Source of the DNA: Pelobates cultripes
Lineage: Eukaryota > Chordata > Amphibia > Anura > Pelobatidae
Reading direction: 5' to 3'
Assembly (NCBI GenBank): GCA_933207985.1
Contig: OW240917.1
Coordinates: 243,869,009-243,933,008 of the forward strand
DNA length: 64,000 bases
Made by a program: the position numbers and the translations under genes. Positions within the stretch are counted from its first letter, which is position 1, and each line of letters starts with the position of its first letter. A model generated the notes under the pieces. That model had not been told where the DNA came from and did no database searches. It saw only the letters and a program-made list of their open reading frames with translations. Positions 1 to 9,879 of this stretch are shown here, piece after piece.

Positions 1-389
1 TTAATTATTTATTGTTTTTAACACATTTTGTAATGGCTGCTTTAATCAAGAGCAATGCATTCTCTTTCCCAGCATATTAGATAATGAACCATGTGTGACT
101 TAACACACCTCTCAAGTATATTACTTGTTCATATATAGGGACTGTTGTCATGTAGATTTCCAAATTGAAAATAACAATGTTTTATTTTTAAAATTGCAAT
201 TGTCTCCCTCTGCAAGTAAAGCAGTTGTTCTAATTCAGAAATAAGAATGAAAAAATAAATAAATAAATATATATATAGTATAACAATATGCTCTTTGCCC
301 ACAAGGTGGCAGAATCACTTCACCATATATCAATGTACATTTTTCTGTAATATTAAGCTAAAATGTATCCCAGTATCCCAAGTCTGATT
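1..389. other. AT-rich non-coding DNA
   Basis: No gene is visible. The stretch is AT-rich, with a short run of TAAA and TATA repeats near 255-280. No splice-flanked coding segment or known repeat was recognised. Confidence 0.5.
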
Positions 390-835
390 GACACGATAGT
401 AGGGGGATAGGGAGATAGAGAGACATGGAAATAGAGAGATATAGAGATAGGGAGATATATAGATAGAGAAATAGATAGACACAGGGAGATAGACAGACAG
501 ACAGACAGACAGGGATATAGGGAGATATATAGATAGAGAAATAGATAGAGACAGGAGATAGACAGACAGACAGACAGACAGGGAGATAGGGAGATATATA
601 GATAGAGAAATAGATAGACACAGGGAGATAGACAGACAGACAGGGATATAGGGAGATATATAGATAGAGAAATAGATAGAGACAGGAGATAGACAGACAG
701 ACAGACAGACAGGGAGATAGGGAGATATATAGATAGAGAAATAGATAGAGACAGGCAGACAGACAGATAGATAGATAAATAGATAGATAGATTCAGACAC
801 AGACAGGCAGACAGGCAGACAGATAGCAGATAGAA
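390..835. repeat. GATA/GACA microsatellite array
   Basis: The plus strand is almost wholly GATA, GACA and GAGATA words. Blocks of GACA repeats alternate with a longer phrase (ggagatatatagatagagaa) that recurs about five times, so a higher-order unit of about 100-120 bp is superimposed on the tetranucleotides. Both strands stay open for long stretches only because the repeats lack stop words; the predicted Leu/Ser/Ile/Tyr-rich peptides are artefacts. Confidence 0.9.
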
Positions 836-1263
836 TGTGTGTATCACACAGCTCCATGGAAATAAACCTGGCAGCGGTGTATTGTATATAAGTGAGGTAT
901 TCACAGCACTGTGAAAATATCTCTATCTACAGATCTTCAATAATATTTATGGTAACATACAGAATAAATGATGATATTACGGTGTGAATGGATCCGTCAC
1001 AGGATTCTATGGTAATAGCATTTAGCTGTACGCAATGTATTTGATTGTACTTTTGAGTTCAACAGGAATACAGCTCACAGTAATGTGCAGTGCTTATAAA
1101 TGTTTCACAGAGCTCCACAGCAGTAAACTCACAGTATGCACAGTGTGAATTTGTGCATCACAGAGCTCCACAGCAATAAAACTCACAGTAATGTGCTGTT
1201 TGTATAAGTCCTTCACAGAGCTCCACAACATTAAACATCATAGTAATGTGGTGTGTACAGGGC
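836..1263. repeat. Diverged copies of a minisatellite unit (gagctccac...cagtaatgtg)
   Basis: The phrase CACAGAGCTCCACAGCA followed by AATAAA-ACTCACAGTAATGTG recurs about three to four times with drift. It matches the reverse complement of the 48-bp unit that forms a clean tandem array at 38273-38755, so both loci carry one repeat family, much older here. Confidence 0.6.
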
Positions 1264-1378
1264 CAGTGTACAGAGCCAGGCAAATTAGGCAGTCACCTAG
1301 GGCGCAATGTTCTGGTGACCGACAGGAAGAGAGCGCTCTCCTCCTGCCAGTCACTGTATGTAGCTTGGCCGAGACACG

Positions 1379-1498
1379 GACCACAGTGGAGGATCTTCTG
1401 TATTCTCTCCCTGGTCTAACAGGAAGTGCTCACTAAGAGCACAAAACAGCTTCCTGTCAGACTGGGGAGACGAAACAGAAGATCCTCCACTGTGGTCA
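1379..1498. repeat. Long imperfect hairpin
   Basis: ACCACAGTGGAGGATCTTCTGT at the left is repeated as its exact reverse complement at the right. The intervening bases keep pairing in part (aggaagtgctc against agcttcctgtc). The apex lies near 1437. This is a foldback structure of about 120 bp, perhaps the core of a non-autonomous DNA transposon; no coding function is seen. Confidence 0.7.
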
Positions 1499-1610
1499 GG
1501 AGCTTGTCACGCTACATAGAGGGAGGTGAGCAGCCACCAAGGGGAGAGACCACAAGGGACCTGGGGGGGACAAAGGGGTGCATAGAGGCCTGGGGGGGGG
1601 GTAGGGGCAC

Positions 1611-1910
1611 ACTAGGGGCTGGAGGAAAAAGAGACAAAAAGGGGCTGGGGGAAAAAGAGACACAAATGGGCTGGGGGAGAAAGAGACACAAAGGGGTTTG
1701 GGGGAAGAAAGTGACACACACACAGGGACTGGAGGACAAAGAGACACACAGAGGAGCTGGGTGAAAAAGAGGCACAAAAATGGGCTGGGGAGAGAGAGAC
1801 ACACAAAGGATTTGGGAACAAAGTGACACACACAGGGGCTGAGTGGGGACAAAGAGCCACACAAAGTGGCTGGGGGGAAGAGACACACATAGTGGCTGGG
1901 GTGTGTGGCA
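1611..1910. repeat. GGGGCTGGGGGAAAAAGAGACACAAA minisatellite, block 1
   Basis: About ten imperfect units of 25-30 bp with the pattern GGGGCTGGGG-gaaaaAGAGACACA. Open frames on both strands across it are repeat artefacts. The same unit returns at 2776-2965 after an unrelated block, so the array appears to have been interrupted. Confidence 0.8.
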
Positions 1911-2775
1911 AAACCTCCACTTTAGTCCTTTGTATGTGTATGGAATGGCTGTAATATTTGTACGTGTATGCAGTAGATGGCATTCGGATGCTTGTTGCCT
2001 GAAAGCCATACGCTGTTTTAAAATCCACCGTTTGTGAAACAAATTAAACTACCGAATGGGAGACCACACACAGGGAGTCGTGTGTCTCCCATTTAAGGAT
2101 AGTTACAATGTATCACAGTTAATTCAGGTATATGCGGGTGGCCGCCGTTCGTATGTCGAACATGTGGTGGCCACCTTTTTCTCCTGAAAGCCCAGCGGTG
2201 TTTGGTCGTCGAGTGACTGGAACGAAAATCGGCTACTCGACTTCATGTTCGTTCGGTAAATTAACCAGTATAAGTTTTCCTAGCATTGCCATGACTGTTC
2301 GTGTCAATATATATCCACATGGCTTTTGTTTTCTATAGCGGGGATCTGAGCAGTATTTCACCAGATGGTGCGCTCAGGTCCCAGCTATTGAACAAGGGGT
2401 CATTCTGCCAATTCAACCGTATATTATGCCTGTTATGGATTTTAATGTTAAAGTGCCTGTTTTACTGTACGGAGAGATAATGGGATTATCAATATATTCT
2501 TGGCCAATTATCTCTCCACTACAGTATGGCCTGATGGGAAATGTCCGTGCAAGGGAAGTCCCCCATACAGTCCCCTGACTAAAACCCCTGTAAAGTAATT
2601 AAGGAAACCCCTTGCATGGGGCACTGCATAAATACTGGAACTTGTGATTAAAACCTCAGTTGACTCCCAGAACTGTCCGGTTATTGGGGGATTTGGGATA
2701 TTGCCTTCATTCAGCGCTTTTTTTGGATTACTTTATTCTACCAGCGGAGATATTGGGATTTAATATTGCAGCTCC
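1911..2775. other. Unique block interrupting the minisatellite
   Basis: This 0.86-kb block separates two parts of the same minisatellite. It has no recognisable coding domain. It is a candidate insertion (a non-autonomous element or a solo LTR), but I could not define matching termini or a target duplication. Confidence 0.35.
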
Positions 2776-2965
2776 GCTACAGGGTGGAAGACACACAGAT
2801 GGATTGGGTGAGAAAGAGACACACAGGGGCTGAGGAGGAGAAAGAGACACACAAAGGGGTTGAGGAAAAGAGACATACAAAGGGATTGGGGGCGAAAGAG
2901 ACCCACAGAGGGACTGTGAAAAAGGGAAAAAGAGACACACAAAGGAGTTGGGGGAGAAAGAGGCA
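2776..2965. repeat. GAGAAAGAGACACACA minisatellite, block 2
   Basis: Seven or so units of the same GGGG-tgag-AAAGAGACACACA type as the block at 1611-1910. A following phrase (GGGTGCAGCTGGTCTTGCC then TAGGGCCCAAAATAGTC, 2995-3030) resembles a recurrent repeat border, and 1264-1310 carries a related CACCTAGGGCGC phrase. Confidence 0.75.
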
Positions 2966-3039
2966 CAAAAATTGGATCAAACTAATTTAGGGGGGTGCAG
3001 CTGGTCTTGCCTAGGGCCCAAAATAGTCTTGCACCAGTT

Positions 3040-3265
3040 CTGAGTGTGTATCGCAGAGGTCCACAGCAAGAAAACTCACAGTAACATGCAGCGTTGTGAT
3101 TGGATAAAACTCACAGTAACATGCAGCATTGTGAGTGTATCACAGAGCTCCAAAACAATAAAACTCACAATAATATGCTGAGCTCCACCACAATAAAAGA
3201 GTTCTACTCAGTTTGTATTAGTGTAATCACAGAGCTCCACGGAAACTGAATGCATAACACTGTGC
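3040..3265. repeat. More diverged gagctccac-type minisatellite units
   Basis: Three to four degraded units (CACAGAGCTCCA-CAATAAAACTCACA-TAATATG) of the family seen at 836-1263 and 38273-38755. The composite block 1264-3039 therefore sits inside an older minisatellite. Confidence 0.5.
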
Positions 3266-3630
3266 TCTGAAAAAAATACGTGCCTCTGAAAATGCGAGTG
3301 AGGTGGCATACTTAGCACATTATAGACATATTTCCTAGACGTCTATTCGCTGAAGTATGAAATGTTTTGTGCTGACAACCGACTTTAACTTATGGCTAAA
3401 ATACCCTAGAAACGTTAACCTTCATTTCGCATGTCAGTACTTAGCTCTCCATAGCTCACAGTTTACGTACAAGATCATATGACTTGTTGGCACGAAAGCA
3501 GAAAAACATAATATAACACACGCAAGCAGAAGAAAAAAGTAATTTCTAGGACCAAACCATTAAATTCTATACACGTAGTATTTGCACACAAAAAAACAAG
3601 CAAAAACACCCCTGTATTGATACCATCACT
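3266..3630. other. Non-coding, nothing recognised
   Basis: No gene, no clear repeat and no hairpin longer than background were recognised here. Confidence 0.4.
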
Positions 3631-4140
3631 TTAAAGAGTTATTCTACGCACTATAACCACTTTATCTACCTGAAGTAGTTATGGTGCAAATAATCTGTCA
3701 CTGCAGCCTCTTTTTTTTTTTTATTCTCAAAGGAACATGATAGGGTTAGGAATATAAACCTTAAAATATTAGGAATAGTAACACTATTGTGCCCCTGTCA
3801 TTAGTTATATATTGGTCGTCCCACACCCATTTGCAATAATAAAAAAGAAGAAAAGATTTACTTACCTCTCTCAAGCGCCGAGACTTCTTCAGCGCTACTC
3901 ACCTCTCCACCTTCTGTGATTTCATCTCTTTCGGCGATGACCCAGTTCAATGTTGCTCATAGGATTGAAGAGTTAAACATACAGAACCACTGCACCCATG
4001 CCAGTTCGTTCAGATGAAGTGGTCTGGGTGACTTAAGTCTCCTTTTAATAATAAAAGTTTTCTGGTCTTCCAGAAACACTGCAGGCACTATAACAACTTC
4101 ATCTTATTAAAGTTGTTTTAGTGCCTTTATTCCTACCTAC
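3631..4140. mobile_element. Degraded TTAA-type MITE
   Basis: It begins TTAAAGAGTTATTCTACGCAC and soon forms a hairpin (ACTATAACCACTTTA against TGAAGTAGTTATGGTGC). Towards the right end there are similar arms (caacttcatcttattaaagttg) ending in a TTTAGTGCCTTTA-like terminus. This resembles the better-preserved TTAA-flanked MITEs at 17835, 26386, 48859 and 49571. Boundaries are approximate. Confidence 0.4.
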
Positions 4141-4634
4141 TCCATAGACCCGCTGCACACTAAGGAGGACCATCAGGTAGCTCATGCTCTGAAAACATAC
4201 AACAAGTATATATAAAACAGGTTTATATAAAAAATATTGATTACATAATCTATTGACCTAAAAATTGTATGGAAAGAAGAAAAATGACAATTACTACTTT
4301 AGGAATAGGTGATACAACTCTGGAATACATTAGTATAATTCATTAAAAGATACAAATACTCAGAATATATATAAAAAGATGTGAAAATATATATATATAA
4401 AAAATTATTTATAAAAGAGCTAAACATTCTAATGGAATCAATCCATATATACTTGTTGTATGTTTTTTATATATACTTGTTATATTATGTTTTAGATTAA
4501 TGACCCTGATTTTACTTTGTAAACAGTACAATATAATAGTTCTCTGTGTGATATTCCTTTTTATGTCTCATCCACATATCTATTCTACATGCATACATAT
4601 ATTTTAATATATATTTTTTAATATATGTTTTTTC
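4141..4634. other. AT-rich non-coding DNA
   Basis: Very AT-rich, with TATATA runs near 4370-4410 and 4580-4630. No gene or defined element was recognised; it may be the outer part of the Penelope-type relic that follows. Confidence 0.4.
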
Positions 4635-4922
4635 TTATATTTTTTCGTATTGTATTTTATATACCAGCTTGACAAGCCAGATATGTGGACATATTATGTA
4701 GTAGTAAACGGCAAAAAACTCTGGCTTGTATGTGTAAGTTAGGAGATGTCCGTGTTTGCTCATAGCAATAAAGTTTGCTTGCATCCAAAGTGGAATGCGC
4801 ATGCGCGGTGAACGAAGACGTTTGCGTAAAGTCATCACGCCGTTACACCACCGCGCATGCGCAGACACAGCGTATGGACGTGGCTTGGCATATTTAAATG
4901 CCGGAGAATGAAGGCAGAACAA

Positions 4923-4962
4923 GCTCCTGAGGAAGTCAGAAGCAAGACGAAACGCGTTGAGC
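4923..4962 (+). ncRNA. Hammerhead ribozyme-like fold (copy 1, C3-G8 core)
   Basis: Stem I is GCTC (4923-4926) with GAGC (4959-4962), four perfect pairs. The core CTGAGGA (4927-4933) matches CUGANGA. One extra A follows (4934). Stem II is GTC/GAC (4935-4937, 4946-4948) with an eight-base loop. Then comes GAAA (4949-4952). Stem III is the palindrome ACGCGT (4952-4957). Position 17 is T4958, so the expected cleavage is between 4958 and 4959. This is a type I layout. Stem II is short and the extra A is not canonical, so activity is uncertain. Confidence 0.75.
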
Positions 4963-5005
4963 AGATAGTCACCCCTGGAAGGACTCCAGTATAGAAGGAT
5001 TTGAA

Positions 5006-5010
5006 GACAG
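5006..5010. repeat. Target-site duplication of gypsy copy 1 (left)
   Basis: GACAG directly precedes the TG of the 5' LTR and is repeated at 10544-10548 directly after the CA of the 3' LTR. A five-base duplication is usual for Ty3/gypsy integration. Confidence 0.9.
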
Positions 5011-5663
5011 TGTAGCGTTAATCACCTTATCAAAGGGCCGGCCGCGGTCCTCTTTTCGAGCCGCGCGCGGTCCTGCTGCTGCACGAGCCACGCACTGCTC
5101 ATCCGACAGCTTCACTAGAAAGGCGGGCAGTGACCGCGAGAAGCGGTCACGTGTCCCGCCTGAATCTAAGAGCGCGTCGCGAGTCTCGGGCAGTGGGAGC
5201 CTAAATTGTTAAAAGGCTCTCATTGGCCCCTGTCATGCCACACTCCCCATACACTTACCTTTTGGGGGTGTGGATATGACAGGAGCCAATCACATTAGTT
5301 TAGAAGCTATTTAAACTTACTTCTCCCTTTACTCCCTGCCCTATCGTGGTTTCTGTTTCAGTTCCCTTTAGCGCTTGTTGTGTTCAGTTGTGTTTCTCCG
5401 TATTGACTTTGGCTTTGTTTCTGACTACGTTTTCTCTTTATCCTTATCTGTTCTGGTTGTCGACTTGCTGTTTACTGTGTACCAGACCCCAGCTTGTCCT
5501 AGTTTACGCTGTCTCTCTGTGCCCTTGACTTCGGATCGTTCCTGACTCTGCCTCCTCTCATATACGTCGAGTCCGGCCATTCTAAGGTCCGGTAGACGTA
5601 TCTCTCCTCTGTGTTGTCTTCAGTTTAGCTGAATCCTGCGTGTTGGGGTATATTCTCGTTACA
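5011..5663 (+). repeat. 5' LTR of gypsy copy 1
   Basis: It starts TGTAGCGTTA and ends TCTCGTTACA. It is 653 bp against 669 bp for the 3' LTR; the difference is a 16-bp gap near 5190 where the 3' LTR has CGCGCTCTTAAAGAGA. A TATA-like CTATTTAAAC at about 5307-5316 lies some 30 nt before GCCCTATCGT, the probable transcript start. Open frames inside it (for example 5346-5528) have no known product. Confidence 0.92.
5338..5347 (+). promoter_or_regulatory. Probable transcript start and self-primer of gypsy copy 1
   Basis: GCCCTATCGT lies about 30 nt after the TATA-like box. It is the exact reverse complement of ACGATAGGGC at 5666-5675 just after the LTR. In the Tf1/sushi group the first bases of the RNA pair with the primer-binding site and prime cDNA synthesis without a tRNA. 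The 10-base match fits that model. Confidence 0.7.
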
Positions 5664-5665
5664 TT

Positions 5666-5675
5666 ACGATAGGGC
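5666..5675 (+). other. Self-complementary primer-binding site of gypsy copy 1
   Basis: ACGATAGGGC follows the LTR by two bases and ends one base before the Gag ATG at 5677. No tRNA-type TGG primer site follows the LTR. The complement occurs at the inferred transcript start (5338-5347). Confidence 0.7.
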
Positions 5676-5676
5676 C

Positions 5677-6588
5677 ATGGACCCCGCAGATTTGGCTCAG
5701 CAAATGGCTTCTCACGAGGCAAGGTTTGTAGAGCAGGATCACCGTATGGATCAGATAGCACAGGCTCTCCAGACGCTCTTGTCTAGAACTATTCCTGCAA
5801 CCGCACCTAACCCTCCTACACCTCATCCTCCCGAAGTATCCAATTCACCCAATACTTCGCCCCATTTAACACCTCCTCCTAAGTATGGAGGGGAAGCCAA
5901 GACATGCAGAGGTTTTATTAATCAAATAGAATTCCACCTTGAGATGTATCCTCATTCCTTTCCCACTGATAGGTCTAAAGTGGGGTTTTTGATGCATCAA
6001 CTTACTGACAAAGCACTTGAGTGGGCAAATCCTATTTGGGAGGCCAATGGACCTATGGTGCATAATTTCAATAGCTTTCTTGCGGCTTTTCGTAGAACTT
6101 TTGACACAACAACAAGGTCAAAGAATGCCGCAAGAGCATTAATGAGAATTAAACAGGGGTCTAGGTCTGTGGCTGATTATGCTATTCAGTTTCGTACCCT
6201 TGCTTCACAGGTAGATTGGACCAATAATGGGTTAACTACTGCGTTCATGGAAGGTTTATCTGACACTATATTAGATGAGGTAGTGGCAAGGGAGCTTCCT
6301 ATTCCATTAGAGGACCTTATTGACTACCTCATTGATATAGATAATAGGATTCGTGACACGCTCTATACCAAGAACAGGAATAGATGTGTGGTCACACCTA
6401 CTAACCCCAGAGTTGATAAACCTGAGAGTGTTAAAGTATCCGAGGAGGAACCCATGCAATTAGGGGTTGCCAAACTCTCGGATACTGAAAAACTACTTAG
6501 AAGAAGGAACAGACTCTGCCTATACTGTGGTAGGCGAGACCATATGGTAAAGGAATGTCCTTTGCTTCCGGAAAACTCTTGCACCTAA
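5677..6588 (+). CDS. Gag polyprotein, gypsy copy 1
   Basis: The predicted 303-residue Gag starts 13 nt after the LTR. An N-terminal helical stretch (LAQQMASHEARFVEQDHRMD) precedes a proline-rich linker at about residues 47-70. A retrotransposon capsid-type core follows at about residues 75-220, including the FINQIEFHLEMYP and WANPIWE motifs. A single CCHC zinc knuckle, CX2CX4HX4C, lies at about residues 281-294. Gag would form cytoplasmic particles and bind element RNA. The frame is intact. It overlaps pol, which is in the -1 frame; GGAAAAC at about 6570-6576 is a possible slippage site, but this is only a suggestion. The minus-strand copy at 36099-37010 is the same length. Confidence 0.92.
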   Translation: MDPADLAQQMASHEARFVEQDHRMDQIAQALQTLLSRTIPATAPNPPTPHPPEVSNSPNTSPHLTPPPKYGGEAKTCRGFINQIEFHLEMYPHSFPTDRSKVGFLMHQLTDKALEWANPIWEANGPMVHNFNSFLAAFRRTFDTTTRSKNAARALMRIKQGSRSVADYAIQFRTLASQVDWTNNGLTTAFMEGLSDTILDEVVARELPIPLEDLIDYLIDIDNRIRDTLYTKNRNRCVVTPTNPRVDKPESVKVSEEEPMQLGVAKLSDTEKLLRRRNRLCLYCGRRDHMVKECPLLPENSCT

Positions 6589-9500
6589 GACCTTATAGGG
6601 GACTGGCCTTGGGTGTGATATCTAAGTCTCCTAAATTGCCTCCTAACCGTTTTCTTCTCCCTGTTTCCCTTCATACGGGAGAGAGTTGTATAGCTGAAAG
6701 CATACTAGCCTTGGTTGAGTCCGGGGCTGCTGAGAACTTCATTCCCGTCAGAGAGAGGGAGATACCCTTGGCCATTGAGGCCATAGATGGTAGACCTTTA
6801 AATACTCCAGTTGTTACCCATGAAACTGTACCATTATTCATGTACACAGGGGTTTTACACCTTGAGACCATTCGGTTTCAGGTTATCACCTCTCCCTCTT
6901 CTCATATCGTGTTAGGGTACCCATGGTTATGTTCTCACAATCCCATTTTTGACTGGGAATTGGGACAATTAAAATCATGGGGTAAAACCTGCCATGACTC
7001 TGGTATGATTAAAGTCACCCCTTTAAATACCATTAATGTTCCTACTACTCCTCCTTTGTCTACTGTTATACCTCCTCAGTACTTGTTTCTCAAAACTGTA
7101 TTCGATAAAAGGGAAGCTGATAAATTACCGCCTTCCAGATCCTATGATTGTGCTATCGATTTATTGCCTGGCACTATACCTCCTAAGGGCAGGGTGTACC
7201 CTTTATCTATTCAAGAAAACCGTATCATGGAGGAGTATGTTAAAGAATCACTAGAAAAGGGGTTCATTAGGAGATCCTCTTCTCCGGCTGGAGCAGGGTT
7301 TTTCTTCGTATCTAAGGAAGAGGGTGATTTAAGACCGTGCATCGATTATAGAGGTCTAAACAAAATCACTATCAAAAATGCATACCCTATACCTTTAATT
7401 ACAGAGTTATTTGACAGGCTGAAACATGTTACTGTGTTCACCAAATTGGACCTTAGAGGTGCATACAATTTAATACGCATAAAGGAAGGTCACGTATGGA
7501 AGACTGCATTCAACACTAGATCTGGTCATTACGAGTATACTGTTATGCCATTTGGTCTTTGCAATGCCCCAGCAGTATTTCAGGAATTTATTAATGACGT
7601 CCTAAGAGACTTTATTCACACATTTGTAATTGTATACTTGGACGACATACTGATATATTCTACAGATTTACACACTCATCACAGACATGTCACAACGGTC
7701 CTGAAGACCCTTCTTACTAATGGTCTTTATTGTAAACTAGAAAAATGTTTATTTGACCAATCCGAAGTCCAGTTCTTGGGGTATTTGATTTCCGCCAAAG
7801 GGTTTCGTATGGATCCCCAGAAGCTTTCTGCTGTCATAGAGTGGCCTCTACCACAGGGTTTGAAAGCAATTCAACGTTTTCTTGGTTTCTCTAACTATTA
7901 TAGACGCTTTATTAAGGGTTTTTCTTCTATTGTAGCACCTATCACCCATATGACAAAAAAGGGTGGTAATACTCGTGTCTGGTCTTCCGAGGCACTTCAG
8001 GCTTTTGACTTTCTTAAAACTACATTTGCCTCTGCACCTATTTTACAGCACCCTATCCCCTCACTGCCTTATATTATTGAAGTTGATGCTTCTGAAATCG
8101 GGGTAGGTGATGTTTTGTCCCAAAGAGAATCGCCTGAAAAGCCATTTCATCCTTGTGGCTTCTTTTCTAGACAAATGTCCAAATCTGAAAGGAATTATGA
8201 TGTGGGTAATCGTGAACTCCTTGCTATTATCTTAGCTCTTAAAGAATGGAGACACTTGTTAGAAGGAACTAAGGATCGTATCCTCATTTTTACAGATCAC
8301 AAGAATCTATCCTACCTTGGTGAAGCTAAAAGATTATCTTCTAGGCAGGCTAGATGGTCACTATTTTTGTCCCGTTTCAATTATATTATCACCTATAGGC
8401 CAGGTGATCGCAACATTAAAGCAGATGCTCTGTCCAGACAGTTCGAAACTACTGACAAACAGGAGGTTGATGTTACTCCTGTCATTCCCCAGACAGGATA
8501 ATAGCCACTACTATGTTGTCTATTTCTTCATCCCTCTTGCAGACCATACAGGCGAAACAAAGTATGGCACCTAACGAGAGGCCTATTGATAAATTGTTTG
8601 TTGATGTTCCAGAGAGACGGGAGATTCTGTCATTATATCATGATACTAAGACTGCTGGACATCCTGGTATTACCAAAACGATGTCAGCAGTTTCTCGATA
8701 TTTTTGGTGGGGTTCCTTACGCAAGGATGTCACTGACTATATAAGTGCTTGTACTACTTGTGCATGTATGAAAACGTCTCGTAGAGTTCCTTGTGGGCTT
8801 CTGCATCCCTTACCAGTTCCCGAGAGACCTTGGTCTAACCTATCCATGGATTTTATTGTTGAATTACCCCCTTCGAATGGTAACACAGTCATCCTGATGA
8901 TAGTAGATCGGTTTTCCAAGATGGCTCACTTTGTGTCTCTTCGCAAGTTGCCCACATCCAAGGAACTGGCTCTTATCTTGGCTAGAGAAGTATTTCGGTT
9001 ACATGGTATTCCTGTATCTATCGTGTCCAATAGGGGTAGCCAATTTATTTCCAGGTTCTGGAAAACCTTTTGCTCAGAAATGGGTATTTCTCTCTCATTT
9101 TCTTCCGCTTACCATCCCCAGTCTAATGGAGCTGCTGAACGTGCCAACCAGTCTCTGGAGCAGTAACTTCGTTGTTTTGTGTCTCACCATCAGGACAATT
9201 GGTCTCACCTACTTCCTTGGGCTGAGTTTGCTCGGAATAATGCCACTCATGATTCTTCCGGCAAAAGCCCTTTTTACGTTGTCTATGGCCAGCATCCCGT
9301 TGTTCTTCCGGCTGCATTCTCCTCACAGGGCATGCCAGTTCTGGATGAGCATTTGGCTGGTTTGCGTAATACTTGGGAGCAGGTTCAGCGTTCTTTGGTG
9401 GATTCCGCTGCTCGCCAGAAGGCTCAGGCTGACAAGCATCGCAGGGCAGCTCCTACTTATGTTGTGGGGGACAGGGTTTTGCTTTCCACGCGGAATATTC

Positions 9501-9879
9501 GCCTGCAGGTGCCTTCTATGAAATTGGCTCCCCGCTTCATAGGTCCTTATCGTATACTGCATAAGGTTAATCCTGTTTCATACGCCTTGGGTCTTCCTAG
9601 GAATCTGCGTATTCCCTCACATGTATTTCACACCTCGCCCCTCCTGTCTCCGTGGAGGGTCATGAGGAATTCGAAGTCTCTGCTGTTCTTGACTCTCATT
9701 ACCTTAGGGGTCGACTTCAGTACTTGGTGCATTGGAAGGGTTATGGGCCTGAGGAGCGCAGTTGGATTTCAGCTGATGCTGTTCACGCTCCCCGCCTTGT
9801 GCGTTCTTACCATTCTCGTTTTTCTGCCAGGCCTGGCCCTACCCCCCGGAGGGCGTGTCCTCAGGGGGGGGTACTGTAG
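6555..9879 (+). pseudogene. Pol polyprotein, gypsy copy 1 (broken)
   Basis: Order: aspartic protease, reverse transcriptase, RNase H, HHCC-type integrase, C-terminal chromodomain (VHWKGYGPEERSW). Intact signs include YLDD at residues 361-364 of the first segment (6555-8501) and TDHKNLSYL in RNase H. Lesions compared with the copy at 32.1-37.0 kb: the protease DSG is ESG, with about ten residues missing after it; one C is lost near 8489, shifting the frame; the integrase motif SDRGSQF reads SNRGSQF, losing a catalytic Asp; TAC to TAA stops integrase at 9164-9166; about 50 bp are missing near 9638, before the chromodomain. The last frame ends at a TAG formed by the first LTR bases (9877-9879). 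Non-functional. Confidence 0.93.
9862..9874 (+). other. Polypurine tract of gypsy copy 1
   Basis: AGGGGGGGGTAC lies immediately before the TGTAGCG of the 3' LTR. It is the expected second-strand primer site and is matched by the C-rich run at 32736-32748 on the opposite strand of copy 2. Confidence 0.8.

Larger units (their letters stand above)
4640..5010 (+). mobile_element. Penelope-type pseudo-LTR relic, left part (interrupted by gypsy)
   Basis: The block carries a GC-rich patch with inverted GCGCATGCGC motifs (4797-4865), a TATA-like TATTTAAA at 4891-4898 and a hammerhead fold at 4923-4962. The arrangement parallels the pseudo-LTRs of the better-defined Penelope-like element at 23358-25039, where a TATA-like box also precedes the fold by about 33 nt. 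The gypsy insertion at 5011-10543 splits it; sequence from 10549 is its continuation. Identity as Penelope-type is inferred from the ribozyme and layout. Confidence 0.55.

Noticed and set aside
353..904. Minus-strand Leu/Ser/Ile/Tyr-rich open frames
   Set aside because: Translation of GATA/GACA microsatellite in several frames; no start context or domain.
1496..2042. Proline-rich minus-strand open frames
   Set aside because: Artefact of the GGGGCTGGGGG minisatellite.
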